Source: Cycas panzhihuaensis
Lineage: Eukaryota; Cycadophyta
DNA length: 64,000 nucleotides
Direction of reading: 5' to 3'
NCBI GenBank assembly: GCA_023213395.1
Contig: CM041465.1
Coordinates: 206,343,741-206,407,740, forward strand
Shown here: positions 1 through 12,545 of the stretch, in pieces
Layout: each line of letters begins with the position of its first letter
How positions within the stretch are numbered: position 1 is the stretch's first letter
The notes under the pieces: generated by a model
The model's database searches: none
What the model was told of the DNA's origin: nothing
Seen by the model: the letters and a program-made list of their open reading frames with translations, nothing else
Position numbers and translations under genes: made by a program

Positions 1-1177
1 TTATGCTATGTAGTGGAATAAAATATGCATTTTTTGTTAGGTAATCCATGACAACCAAAATAGCATCTTTACCTATAGATTTGGGTAGTTCTATAATAAA
101 ATCCATACTAATAGATACTCATTTGTGATTCAAAATTAGTAATAGCTAAAGTAGACTAGGAAGCTTTACTATCTACACTTTTTGTCATTAGAAAATATCA
201 TAGGATGCAATGAAGTGTTAAATGTCAAATTTTTGCCCTGACCAATAAAAAGATTCCCTTATATGATCATAAGTTTTATCAAGACTTGAATGTCCATAGG
301 ATGGTACATCATCTCCTTCTTGGAGGATGCTCCTTTTATGAGCCAAAGATTAAGGTAGGAAGATTCAATATTTTTAAAATAATGTGTGTCCATGCAATGA
401 CCGATTTGGTGGAGCTTTTCTTTGAAGGCAATCTTGTAGCCTGGCTTTAGTTATTGGGTCACTCTCATATTCAAAGTAGAGTTCATCGATCTATATAGGA
501 AATGATGTAGAAATAACATTGCATGACTCTTGTTCATATTTCGTAAAAAAATATTAACCATTATATTATCTTTGCCCTTCTTATATATGATGTTAAAATC
601 AAAATCTTGATTTTTTGTGATATATTTCTACTATAATTTCAATAAGGTAGGCTATTACAAGAGATACTTGAGGCTATGATGATCAATATATACTATGAAC
701 TTGCTGTCAAAGAGGTATTGTTACCATTTTGCTAAGGCATGGAGAATAGCCAATATTTCTTTATTATAAGTTGAGTAGGTATGTTCTCAAAGAATAAATT
801 TTCTTATTTTAAATGTTATAAATCATTTCTGTTACATTGAGACCATACAAATGCCCAATTTGGATGTATCATAATGTAGTTCGAAAGGTTTGGCAAAGGC
901 AGGTATTACTAATACAAGGGCAGAAGTAATGATCACTTTTAGGTATGAAAAGTCATGATTGGCTAAGCTTGACCAATGGAAGGCATTAGTTTTACTTAGA
1001 TTAATGAGTAGGGCAACAAGGGACAAATAATGCCAAATATGTCATCTATAAAAATTAGTAAATATTAAAAACCTTTAGAAAGTAGTGATTGAAGTGGGCA
1101 TTTGCTAGTCCAAAATGGTTTGAATTTTATTAGGGTCCATGCAAACACTATATATGAAAATTATGTGACCTAAATAT
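1..1177 (-). pseudogene. Element A pol, 3' part: end of RT, RNase H, integrase zinc finger and core start
   Basis: Reading leftward, the RT connection at about 1150-1080 is followed by the RNase H start near 960-840 (ending 'KPFELHYDTSKLGI'), an RNase H segment at 780-660 ('LAILHALAKW', then 'FIVYIDHHSLKYL'), the RNase H tail 'IIYKKGKDN' near 580, a degenerate integrase H2C2 region near 330-200, and the integrase core start 'SMDFIIELPKSIGKDAIL' at about 110-55 with the first catalytic Asp in place. Several stops and frame changes make it non-functional. The integrase continues off the left edge. The piece ends exactly where the LTR element at 1178 begins. Confidence 0.85.
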
Positions 1178-1456
1178 TGTTACAATCCCACTCATGTAAT
1201 CATAAGAGAGCAAAATAGAAGAATGTTAGAAGACAAAATGATCACCAAAATGAAGACCAAAAGGGGCACCAATGTGAACCCTAATAGATTATATTAAAAT
1301 ATATATCAAGTTGCCTTACATAATATGGGACTGCTATATTTATTAGAGGGCCACCCATTATTATATTATGTTGTTGCTAAGCTACCTAATCCCACATTCT
1401 TATCTTCCTTAACCCTTAACCTTCTACCCCATTAAATGTAGTATAGGTTCATTTCA
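1178..1456 (-). repeat. 3' LTR of the non-autonomous element
   Basis: On the minus strand it begins TGAAATGAACC and ends TTGTAACA, the usual TG...CA ends. It matches 4020-4298 along its whole length without length change. The outer flank is the TSD copy AATAT. Confidence 0.9.
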
Positions 1457-1815
1457 TGCCCTCTGCCCTCTAATGCTTTGCCCTCAAAGCATCCTAATAC
1501 AAAATATATATGTTCTCCACCTGCCACTACTAATATATCATAGGTAGTGGCTTGATCAAGGTGATGATGAAGAGATAATATTGTTACAAATGTTGTTATC
1601 AAGAGAAGATGCATAAGTCCATGTAGATGGTGATGTGGTCCCAAAAAGAGTGACTCCTTTGTTTGACTATAAAAACTAAAGAAATATGGGTCCATTATGT
1701 AGTAATATGGGAATCCATAAAAATGAGAACCTAAATGCTCCTGCAACCTGAATGATAATGGAGCTAACTTGATGTCTACATCCTCAAGTAAAGGGATTTC
1801 ATCATGCTGATCCAA
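1432..1815 (-). other. Unrecognised 127-codon open frame in the non-autonomous element
   Basis: This frame sits at the 3' end of the element's interior and its last codons run through the polypurine tract into the LTR, ending 'FEGKALEGRGH...'. It contains a His-rich stretch (HHHLHGLMHLLL, later HHHLDQATT). The frame reads further upstream to about 2130 with a few stops. I recognise no retroviral or cellular domain. It may be the eroded end of a gag-like or additional ORF, or chance. No function is proposed. Confidence 0.25.
1457..1475 (-). other. Polypurine tract of the non-autonomous element
   Basis: On the minus strand this reads as a purine-rich run (GAGGGCAGAGGGCA at its end) directly abutting the LTR start TGAAATG. 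That is where plus-strand DNA priming would occur. Confidence 0.7.
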
Positions 1816-4005
1816 AGTAAAATCTTCTTTTTCTTCCTTTTATTTAGCCTCTCCTTCTAGACGGGTACTATGGTTAAGAAGAAGTATTACATTATGCTGA
1901 CGTTCATCCTACAACTCATCATCTTGCTTTTGTACATCTTCTTTTGTGGAAGCTTTAATACCTAGGTAAGCTCTTATTTCTATTTGAAGCTCCATCTCGA
2001 AGGATGCCTAATTTAGATCTAGGTATAAGAGACACCACCCCCAAACTGTTCAATGGAGGTCCCATTGCAAGAATAACATAGCAAACATGACCTTAGCATA
2101 GTCCTTCTTGAAGTAGTAAAATGTAGAATAATCTTCAAAGAATTGTTCCAGAGTGGCAACATAGTCATAAATTTGAATATCGTTATTCATCCCAAAGTAA
2201 ATGAGATTGAGGTCATCATTGTAGTCAAAAAAGAATTATTCATAATCATAGTACCCATTAAGAAGACCATTGTTTTCATAAGATGTAGTAATTTCCTATC
2301 AGCCCCTAGGCCCATTTATCTCCTTCTTTTTTCTTTTTTTTTTTAGGGAGTGTTTATAGCTAGTTAGCCCCCTTAATGTTGTGGACTCAAGAGCGATGGC
2401 ATATAAACCAAAGTCCAAACAACTAAAAAAAACTATAAAAATTATATTTTAAAAAGGATATAAACCATAAGATTCGACTTTAACTATTAATATCTACTAT
2501 AAAAAATATCTAAAACATATCATGTAATAGTCCAAATTGAAACTCTTAAACTAAAGAACTTAATGGATTTGTCGAAACTGAAATTTGAATTCATATGAAG
2601 AAGATATGACAAAGAAAGTGTAAATAAGCATACCATTTTTACTAAAACCTTTTTAATTATCACTAAGCTCCCATTTTTAAAAGAAAATTAGTTCACTTTA
2701 AATGATCCACATGTCCATTGACTTCCATGTGAGAGAGAGGGTGGATTTCGCTCAAAAATTAAAATAAATTAGTATGTTTATAACCTAAGTTATAAACTTT
2801 TAGAATAGAGAAAACATTACCCTGTGTGGCAGCAACGATGCTTTCGAGAATGTCTACAAATCAGTCTTTTTTTGCTTTGAAATCAACAAGGAGTGGAACA
2901 ATAGTCTTCTATCGTAAATCATTTGAAATGATAGCCCAAGGTTTACTCCATGACTATTCCATGAATTTATTTTAGTTACTCTTGAACATATATTGCTCTG
3001 ACTTCACCGTTCTTGAATGTAGATTGTCACATCTTCACTGATCCTCAAGAGTCCTGCAAACAACAAGATTTTTTCAGACCTCCCTACATGTTTAACAAAT
3101 TCACTCAATAGAAGGATGATAGGTTAAAGAAGATTGAGTGAGAGAGTTCACATGAACCTATGGCTTACAGATAATCATGCAAATAAAGGTAGTTATAATA
3201 GCGAAGCATGGTAATCATGATAATAAGAGATCTCCATAGCTCAAATCATTACCCATTCAAAAGTGACAAACAATAGTACATTCCCTCACAGAAGAATGAT
3301 GATAAATACACAACAATGTGTATTTTCACACAATGATATATAGAGGCAAGGATGAATTAGATCAAATCGATGCATAGTTATTAGGATAATAAAGAGAGAT
3401 GGGTCTTCAAGAAGGTGTATCAATAAAAAAATGAATCAACTGATAGAAACCCTTCATAGGGGATAATGAATCATTGAATGCCCTTAATCTTCAACAAGCT
3501 TCAATTCACAACAAATAGACATCTTCAAATGAGTGTTCACACAATAGTAGTCACAATGCCAACCAAGGTTTATACAAACAAGGGCATAATCCACAATCAA
3601 CTGCCAAAAATTATTTTTAAGGCAGATGCTAGAAATTACAAGTACCCAAAGGTGCAACAGGTATAATCTTTTGATAAAATCATTGTTCTTCTCTTCATAC
3701 ATCACATAGAGGTTTATATTATAGCCAAAACACAATAATAAGGACATTGAATCTCTCCCATGACATATGAAATATCTTCAAGTCCTTCAAAACTCCATAA
3801 CACAATAAGTGTGGTGAAACAATGGAGCCACATTCACCAAAATTCAAACTGAAGGAAAACTAGCAATGTTTTAAAACTTTAACCTTACTAATTGAATCTT
3901 CAATGTTGTAAATATTTCAATAGGATCACCAATCCTCCAACAGGGTTATGTCTTCAATACCTATAATAATAAGGAGGAAATAGAAAAAAAATTACCTCTT
4001 AGCTA

Positions 4006-4017
4006 GCTCTGATACCA
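4006..4017 (-). other. Primer-binding site (iMet) of the non-autonomous element
   Basis: The minus strand reads TGGTATCAGAGC, complementary to the 3' end of plant initiator-methionine tRNA. It lies two bases inside the LTR end ...TTATAACA, so the 5' LTR is the right-hand copy and the element is minus-oriented. Confidence 0.9.
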
Positions 4018-4019
4018 CT

Positions 4020-4298
4020 TGTTATAAGCCCACTCCTATAACTATAAGAGAGCAAAATAGAAAAATGTTAGAAGATAGAATGATCATCAAAATGAAGACC
4101 AAAAGGGGCACTGAAGTGAACCCTAATAGATTATATTTAAAAATATATCAAGCTACCTTACATAATATGGGGGTGTCATATTTATAAGAGGGTCACCTAT
4201 TATTATATTATGTTGTCGCTAAACTACCCAATACCACATTCTTATCTTCCTTAACCCTTAACCTTCCATCTCATTACATGTAGTATGGGTTTATTATA
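4020..4298 (-). repeat. 5' LTR of the non-autonomous element
   Basis: A 279-bp copy matching 1178-1456. On the minus strand it starts TATAATAAACC, so the terminal TG has become TA, and it ends TTATAACA next to the PBS. The TSD AATAT follows at 4299-4303. Confidence 0.9.
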
Positions 4299-5390
4299 AA
4301 TATTTAAGTGTTTCCTAGCCAAAATGGAACTTGGCTTACTTGAAAAATAACTTATTTTGACACAAGGCTCCTAATACCTTATCTAAATGATTGAGATGTT
4401 ATTGTCAATATTTTTTATAGACTAAGATATCATCAAAGAAAACCATGATAAACTTACATAGAAAAGGAGCAAGTACCTTATTCATTATGGCCTAAAACAC
4501 TGCCAAAGCATTCATGAAGCCAAATGGCATGACTTTGAATTCATACAATCCCTGATATACCTCGAAAGCTATTTTCTTGCAATCAAATATTCTAATAAGG
4601 ATCTAATAATGACCAAATTACAGATCAATCTTTGAAGAGAATGTAATGCCATGAAGTTCATCGATGACATCACCCATTCTAGGAATAGGATATTTATTCT
4701 TTATCATGATTGAATTTAATACTCAAAAATCCACACAAAGACAAAAGGATCTACCTTTTTTTATGAGCCAAGATAATCAGAGCTACATAGGGGCTTTTAT
4801 TATGAGTGATAGCTCCAAGCTATAGGTGGTTATTGGTAAGTCCTTCAATCTATGTCTTTTGTCTATGGTTGTACCTATAGGGATGAACTAAAATAAGACC
4901 TTCTCCTAATTTAATTTCAACAATATGCTCCATATTGCAATGAGGTAGAAGTCTTATTAGTAGAGGTTGAAAGGTTGACTAATGTCATTGCAGGAAGTCT
5001 TGAAGGTCGTGAGTTTAGTTTAGAGGTGTTCCTTTGATGTATATGCCTCCATAGAGAAAATATGGGTGATGAATATGGCATTCCCTTCATTAAGTAACTT
5101 ATCCTTCTTTATTGTAGATATAACTTTAGAATTAAATGTCATGATCCCAAAGAATTAATATAATTTTTCATCCCAACAGAAATAGATAAACTTTTAATCA
5201 TGATTTGATGCATAAGTCCATAGCTTCTTGAGCCATTTGACTCCTAATACTACATCTAGGGTTGTAATGGAAAAACCATAATAGTCAATGCAAAATAAGA
5301 GGGTGTTGATCTAGGATTCCAAGTTAGGAATTTCCTCGTCATAATTGATTATCTTCCACTTGGTACTATGATGTGAAAGGTTTTAGACCT
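4299..5390 (-). pseudogene. Element A pol, middle part: RT fingers and palm, end of protease
   Basis: Reading leftward from 5390, a protease end 'TLDVVLGVKWL' lies at about 5270-5230, a spacer follows, then RT: 'FCLCVDF' (about 4745), 'IKNKYPIPRMGDVIDELHG' (4710-4650), 'MPFGFMNALAVF' (4540-4505) and the catalytic box 'MVFFDDILV' near 4445-4420, where FFDD is intact. Stops and frame changes interrupt it. RT resumes left of the insertion at 1177. The right edge abuts the LTR of D1 at 5391. Confidence 0.85.
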
Positions 5391-5734
5391 TATTAGAATA
5401 ATGCCTATTGGGGCTCATATCCTTGTATCTTCCTATGGTTTATTACTTATATTAGAGAGATAATCAAGATATTGGCAAGGATATTATTACGATTATATGT
5501 TAGACCTTAATCACACGTAGTTGCACCTTGTTAGATATTAGTAGTATACATTCCGGCATTTGTTAATACTAATCAGTGGTAGATGTTGAGTAGAGTGTCA
5601 CATATCACTCACATCCCACCTATTTATCTATGGGGTTTGAAGACCTTGGTGTTCATTAACACTACCATTCTATCAGATTATTGATTTGTTCTCCCATGCA
5701 TTCTCCATGCTCCCTCTATACTGTGATTCTATCA
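5391..5734 (+). repeat. 5' LTR of D1
   Basis: It starts TATTAGAATAATG and ends TTCTATCA. It aligns with 12546-12879 throughout, including shared blocks such as 'GTTGCACCTTGTTAGATATT' and 'ATTCTCCATGCT'. The PBS follows after two bases. Confidence 0.88.
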
Positions 5735-5736
5735 TT

Positions 5737-5747
5737 TGGTATCAAAG
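5737..5747 (+). other. Primer-binding site of D1
   Basis: TGGTATCAAAG, a one-base variant of the iMet complement, lies two bases after the 5' LTR end. D2 carries the same variant. Confidence 0.8.
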
Positions 5748-6577
5748 TAGAATTTAGGAATTTTAAGCTTAGTTCAAGCATTTGAAGCCATCTTCCTATT
5801 ATAGAAGTAATTGTTCAATATCCAATATTGGAGAAGTGTTTGAGAAGTCAAAGATACTAAGGAAGTCTTGTGAGGAGTTTTTTATCGCATGCACTATGGT
5901 ACTTTGAGTAATCAATCAATTTTTCTTTACCCATTCTTATAAGTTTATTTCAAGGTTTCCAATCAATTATATCTATCATAGTTCTATTGAAGGAAGTTCC
6001 TCCCATTGTACATTGTCTATACATTTAAACATTCCATTTAGCTTGTGAAGGATTACCCCTTTGTAATGCCTGATTCATTCCTAGTCTTGTATCCAAATTA
6101 TAATTTCTCCTCTGAAGCATCAATCTTGCCCTGAGAAGCATTTGTTTCCACCTCATATCCATAAGTTAGCATTCACTCTACAATCTAGTATTATCTTAGG
6201 AAATACATTTCTTGTGATGCATTATATCTATGTTGATCAATTTACTCACATCGCTCATTCAAATTTGACTAATTATTTCCTTCCTTTTCTTGTTATCACA
6301 TCTTTGCCTATGCTCAATTGAATGCTTAGCCATACCAAGTAGTTTCATTTGTTTTCTACTATGAATGGTGTAGAAAAAACTTTTATTATACTCTAAACAT
6401 AAGCAAACAAGTAAAAGAAGAGCTTCTAAAGGTGTTGATCATGAATATGGCTTCACTTCTTTTAGTAAATCTATAAAAACTATAGTTTCAACTCTACATT
6501 TTGCAGAAAATCTTTCCAAAAATAGAAATCATTCAAAGAAGCAATAGAATTGGATAATAGCAACCAAGTGTTTGAAG

Positions 6578-6832
6578 CCTCATGGGGTTGGGTGAATTGG
6601 TAAGATGCGGCACTTACCAAGGAGATACCTAGGTTCAAAACCTACGAGTGCAAGTCACTTCACAGGGAAGCAGTCTGACTGGCGTCCACTACTACAAGGA
6701 AGTAGTCTGACCAAAATCTATTGAGTATATGCCAACTATACGATAGCAGTATAAACTCCAAGCATGGCTAATACAAAGGTAGTATTGTACCAAGGTGTGG
6801 CTAGAAGTTATCCTCTAGATATTAAAAAAAAA
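6578..6832 (+). mobile_element. tRNA-derived SINE with 12-bp target duplication
   Basis: A 255-bp unit. Its 5' part has a pol III box-A-like TGGGTGAATTGGTAAGA (about 6589-6605) and a box-B-like GGTTCAAAACC about 30 bp further on. An unrelated body and a short tail ATTAAAAAAAAAAA at the 3' end complete it. Perfect 12-bp direct repeats AAGTGTTTGAAG flank it (6566-6577 and 6833-6844), the mark of LINE-type target-primed insertion. It lies inside the D1 leader, so it inserted in D1 or an ancestor of this copy. Assignment to a named family needs a database comparison. Confidence 0.9.
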
Positions 6833-8376
6833 AAGTGTTTGAAGAAACTTCTATAAGACTTTAATCATGTAGATGGTAATGAGAATTGGAGTCCATAAGT
6901 AAAAGATAGTCGAAAGAAACATCTTAATATTTTTCTTCTTCATTTTCGTTTGCTTAATATCGACATGGAAACCATAATTTTTTTTATCTCTCTATTATAT
7001 TACAATCATTCTCCTTATGTGTCATCCCCTATACTCATTCACGCAACCCAAAAAATTATTTACATACTATTTATTTTTAAATATTTTATTGGATTATTAT
7101 ACATGATAATATTTTTTTAATATTTATACCATTCTCCTTTTTTGTTGACTATTAAACATTGTATACAGATCTTAGATACTTACAACCTATATTTTCTTCT
7201 ACAACCTATCTACATTCTCTTATGCACATACTTCATCTGGGCACATCAGTACCTCTCTTTATGGCTACAAATACCTAGGCGTTGATCCATTTCATTTTTT
7301 CTATTTGGAAAATTATTATGATCTTTCTTGATACTTACAGTACACCTTTTCACACAAATATATTATGCAAATCATTTTTGCATTAACTATAATTTATACA
7401 AATTTAATATCATATCCCTTTCAAATACATTCACGCCCTCACATTTTGGAATATGTGTAATTTATTTGTATCACCCATCATTAATTCCTTTTAATATTTG
7501 GTCTAAAGTTTGCCCTTTATTTTGCATCTATTATCACTAACTAATTATTTCAAAGTGGTTCCACGTCTATGTGATTGCAATTGTCTTTGGAAATCTATAG
7601 ATGAAAAATATCCTTCTTAAGAACCACTAATATTTTTATAGTAATGAGCATAAAATCTCTCTTTTAAGCCACCACATCAGTCTATTACATTCTTTAAGGT
7701 AATATCATCATGTTAAAGGGGCAATTATGACTTATTTGTAGGTCACATTCAGTGATAGAGTGACTAAAAATCAATTTTCCAAAGTAGGCCAAGCTATTTT
7801 TTCAAAGTTACTATTTAAAGACATGACCTATCTCTATTTTGATGGTTGTAATTTTCACTAGTAAAGTCAAAAATTGATTCTATCAACTCCAAATCAGAAG
7901 TTCCTTTTCACCTAGTCGAAATGAGTGGTCACATGAATATATTTCGTTTCATTTTGATATATTTTTTAATGAGTTAAATTGATGCAAAATTTATTTAAGA
8001 TTTTAATGTTAAAAGGTTAACTTTTTGTAAAACATTTTAATGTATATCTTAAGCATCTAATGTCATAATTTAGTTCCATTTAAAATGCTAAATTTTATTT
8101 CTTGTTCTCCATTAAGTAGTAAAGACTCAAATTTTTATTTAAAATCATCTTATATAATGTTTTTATGCTCAAACGTGTGACTAGTGAAGGGCTTCTTATG
8201 TGATGTTCCTTATTTAAAGTCCTAATTAAGACATTTGTCCAAGTCCCAGAGGTGAAGTGGGACATATCTTGTATTTATTAAGTGCCTCTTTATTGCCCTT
8301 TTTAATGCTTTTAATTACTTTTATTTTAAGCACTTTTACATTTCAAAAGGTTATTTTGAAATGTAATATTTTTACT

Positions 8377-11300
8377 ATGGCTTCGAATATTGGAAATATA
8401 GTAGTGCCAAATTTGATGGTACAAATTTTCTTAACTAAAGTAGGCAAATGAAGCCTATTTTTATTGTAAAAGATATGTGAAAACTTGTTGATATAGGTTA
8501 TAGTTTGATTGATGAAGATGTCACATAGGACAAAAGGAAATACTTCAAGGAGAATAAGAAGAAGGATAATGAGGTGCTTGTGCTAATATTTTATGCATTA
8601 GAGGACCACATCTTCCCTAGGGTCAGTGAAGCTACAATATCAAAGGAGACTTCTGACAAACTCAAGATAACTTATGAAGGAGTTGCATCATCTAAATTAT
8701 AAATGTGAAGAAGCAAATTTAAAAATCTTAAGATGACAACTCATGAAGAAGTCAATGAGTTTATTACTAAGGTCTAAGGGTTAGCTAACCCAATGAGATC
8801 CTTATGAGAAATTATTAGTAAACAAAGAATTATTTAAAAAATCCTAAGGTGTATAGGAGAAATCAAGAGGTTTGAGATGGTAGCCACTAGTATAGAAGTG
8901 TCTAAGAATCTTAGCACACTCAAAATAGATCAACTAAGTATTATGCTTCTAATAGTTGAAGAAAAGAAAGGGGGAAATGAATCCCTTGAACATGCCTTTT
9001 CCACCAAGGCAATGATTAGACCCAATTATTAAGGACAAAGTTCTAAGGGTAGAGGTCAATCCCTTATATGTAGAAGTCAACCAAGAAACCAACTTCAAAG
9101 ATAAAATCAAGGTTTCTAAGGTTGTTATCAAGGTTATCAAATATAAGGACAAAGTAACTATCAGGGATAGACCCAAATCAAGGATATCAAGGTCCAAATA
9201 AGTACCAAGTTTAAAGGTACTATTAAGGCTAAGGGCAAAGCCAAAATTTTAGACCTCCAAGAAGAGGAAGAGGTCAAAATATTAGGGGGAGAAATTAAAG
9301 TCAAAGAGGTAGGAGTCCAAGAGGTAGAGAAACCCTTCAATGTTCATATTGCCATAAGAATGGTTATGTAGAAGAAAATTGTTTTGTTAAAAGGTCAAGT
9401 ATGTAAAGAGAAACAACTAACACAACTATAGAGGAAAGATAGAATGATAGGTTATTTCTTTTAAGCCTAATGGCTAATGAAGAAGAGGATAACTAGTTTA
9501 TTGACTCATGATATTCCACATATATAACACACAAGGAAGAGTGGTTCAAGGAGTTAGATAACTCTAAGAAAAGTAAAATTATATTTGGGGATAATACCAC
9601 TCAAGTAGTTATTAGGAAAGAAAAAATCTCAATAACAACTGATTTTGGAGAAACTAGAAGTATACACAATGTCCTATATATTCTAGTTCTCAAGAAGAAC
9701 CTAATTTCAGTGAGTCAAATGATGGAGCAATAATATAAAGTGGTATTTGACAATAGAAAGTATATTATCAAGTATAAATTAATGAACAAGGTAGTTGTAG
9801 AAAAAGGTTAAATGACTAGTGATAGGTTATTTAAATTAGTCATACCCCAACAGATTACTATGTCTTAAAGGCATCATCAAGTGTGGACAGTGAAACATGA
9901 TATAAAAGCCTTGGCCATGTAAATTATAACAATTTAACCTTAGTAAAAATAATGGATATGGTAGTTGGACTCCCTGTTATGGAACCTATCAAGGAACTTT
10001 ATGAAGGTTGCATACTTGGAAAGCAGCAAAGAGAAGGTTTTCCAATGAAAGTTATAGGGCCAATGGGCCCTTTCAATTAATTTATATAGATCTATGTGGT
10101 TTAATGGATGTGCCCTCACTTAGAGGTGCTAAGTACTTTATGAATTTTATTGATTACTTTACTAGGATAACATGGATCTATTTTATCAAATTCAAATTAA
10201 ATACTCTTCAATGTTTTATGAACTTCAAAACTTTCATAGAAAGGCAAAGTGGATTATAAATTCTAACTCTAAGATTAGACAGTGGGGGAGAATTCATCTC
10301 AAATAAGTTCAAGGCATATTGTAATTATTATGACATAAGAAAGAAACTCACTATTTCTTATACCCCACAAAAAAATATGGTTGTTGAAAGGAAAAACAAA
10401 ATAATTATCGAAATAGAAAGGAGTATGCTTAAATATAAGTATCTTAGATATGAATCTTGGGTAGAAGTTATACACATAGATATTTATGCATTGAACAAGT
10501 GTACCACCAAGGCAGTCAAGTAAGTCACACAAGAAGAAACTTAGATTGGTTATAAGCCAAGCATAAAACACTTAATAATTTTTAGATGTATAACTTATGC
10601 ACATGTTCCAGACCAAAGAAGAACTAAGTTGGATGATAAGAGCATCAAGTGTATTTTTATAAGATATAGTGACACCTCTAGATCCTATAAACTTTATGAT
10701 CCAAAAAATAAAAAGGTGATTATAAGCAAGGTTATCATCTTTAAAGAAGATAAGTTCTATCAAGAAGAAGTGATTGAAAATGATAAAGTGAAAAATATCA
10801 TGGTTGAAATGGAATCAAATTTTAAGGGTATAAATGTACCTCATCCAAATGAAGCAAGACCCTGTACTTCAAATCAAAGGGTCTCTAAGTGGGTACAAAG
10901 AGCACATGACCTTTCAAATATTTTGGATACCAACGTTGAGAAAAGAATTGATGGGTCCCAAAGAGTGAATTTTGCTTTGATGACTCAAGTTATGGAGTCT
11001 AATAAACCTCATAACTTTGAAGAGGCTAATACACAAGATGAATAGAAGGAAGCTATGAAGGATTAATACAATAACTTAGTAAAAAATAATGCATGGGAAT
11101 TAATGGGTCTACCACTAAACAAGAATGCAATTAGAACTAAATGGGTCTATAAGACTAAGTATAAGTTAAATGGATTAATCAACAAGTATAAGGCAAGGTT
11201 AGTTGCTAAAGGTTATGCTTAAATTGAGGGCACATATTATAATAAGACATTTGTCCCAATCACAAGGCTACAGATAGTTAGATTAATGATAGCTTTAACT

Positions 11301-12535
11301 ACACAATAAGGTTGGACAATTCACCAAATGGATGTTAAAAGTGATTTCTTAAATGGTTATATAGATGAAGAGATATATATCCAATAACCAAAAGCTTTTA
11401 AAGTGAAGGATGAAGAAAATGAGGTTTATAAACTTAAAAAGGCCTGGTATGGACTTAAGTAAGCACCTAGAGTATGATACTCTAGGTTCAACAAATACTT
11501 TAAGGGTAAAGAGTTCCAAAGAAGTCAATCTGATCTAAAATTATACATCAAGATAGAAGGAAGCTCTATACTTATTGTAGGCTTATATGTTAATGACTCG
11601 GTATACACTGGGAATGATGTTCACTTATCCCAAAGATTTAAAAAGGATATATGCAAGGAGTTTAAAATAGCAAATTTATGACTAATACATTACTTCTTAG
11701 GCATACAAGTTTGGCAAGATGAAAATGGGATATTTATTTCCCAAAGAAAATACATATTAGACTTATTACACAAGTTTAACATGAATAGTTATATGCCACT
11801 TACAACTCTAACAAAAGTTGGGATGAAGTTATCTATGTTTGAGAAATCATAATCAATTAACCCTACACTTTAAAAGCAATTGATTGAAAGTTTAATTTAC
11901 TTAACTTCAACTCAACTAGATATTATATATGCAATCAGTGTGGTTTCCAGATTCATGCATGAGTTTAAGATAAAACATTAAAAGCTAGTTAAAAGAATTC
12001 TCAGGTATCTAAAGGGTATAGTTGGATATAAACTACATTACAAGTCATTAGGGGACTACAAGTTAGTTGGATATACAGACTCAGACTATGTAGATTGCGT
12101 AGATGATAGGAAATCTACCTATAATTATACATTCAGTCTAGGTTCAACAATAATTATATGGAGTTAAAAGAAATAGGCCATAGTATCTCTATCCACTACT
12201 GAAGTAGAATATAAAGCAGTTGTAGCAGGAGCATATAGAATAGTTTGACTTAGAAGGTTACTCCAAGATTAACAAGAAGAATAGGTTAGTCCCTCTCAGA
12301 TGATTCGTGATAGTTAAAGCATAAATCAGATGACTTAGAATCTAGTGTTTTATGGTATAATAAAGCACATTAAAATATAATATCACTTTATCAGAGAGTT
12401 GGTGCAATAAGATGAGCTTGAACTAATCTATTACAACACTGAAGAATAGGTGGCAGACATATTCACTAAGATACTTAGCAAAATAAAGTTATTAAATTTA
12501 GAGATAAACTTGGAGTCTCCCCAAATGGGTATTAT
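8377..12535 (+). pseudogene. D1 gag-pol (Ty1/copia), inactivated
   Basis: The gag may start at the ATG at 8377 ('MASNIGNIV'); the conserved 'FDGTNF' at 8412 lies one frame away, so about one base is missing in the A-run just before it. The zinc knuckle at 9341 reads CSYCHKNGYVEENC, with the usual His replaced by Tyr. The protease box at 9497 is 'FIDS*YST', where a stop replaces Gly. Integrase covers about 10050-10800 ('DLCG', 'LDSGGEF', 'VVERKN', so D, D and E are present). RT covers 11050-11750 with the catalytic box mutated to YVND (about 11587). RNase H covers 12050-12480 ('STTEVEYKAV'). IN to RNase H stays in one frame but carries roughly twenty stop codons, many at expected Gln or Trp positions. 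Confidence 0.92.
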
Positions 12536-12545
12536 AGGGGAGAAA
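12536..12545 (+). other. Polypurine tract of D1
   Basis: The run AGGGGAGAAA sits directly before the 3' LTR start TATTGGAAT. Confidence 0.75.

Larger units (their letters stand above)
1178..4298 (-). mobile_element. Non-autonomous LTR element (TRIM/LARD-like) inserted in A's RT
   Basis: Two 279-bp direct repeats (1178-1456 and 4020-4298) flank 2.56 kb. On the minus strand the element has an iMet-type PBS just inside the right repeat and a purine-rich tract just inside the left one. A 5-bp target duplication AATAT lies at 1173-1177 and 4299-4303. No gag, PR, RT, RNase H or integrase motif could be read in any frame of the interior, so it would have needed enzymes from another element. By eye the LTRs differ at about 36 of 279 positions, so it is an old insertion. 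A large deletion of a once autonomous element cannot be excluded. Confidence 0.88.
5735..8376 (+). other. D1 leader (about 2.6 kb) containing a SINE; otherwise nothing identified
   Basis: The PBS TGGTATCAAAG is at 5737-5747. Apart from the SINE at 6578-6832, this span has no readable retroelement domain, no long ORF and no array I can see. Short open frames at 7328-7540 and 8257-8451 look like chance. The last merely overlaps the gag start near 8377. Confidence 0.6.

Noticed and set aside
6578-6660. Functional tRNA gene
   Set aside because: Box A and box B are present but no acceptor stem or full cloverleaf closes around them; the A-tail and target duplications show a SINE.
10299-10571. Minus-strand open frames opposite D1 integrase (also 10572-10763)
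   Set aside because: Shadows of the plus-strand integrase reading; no domain on the minus strand.
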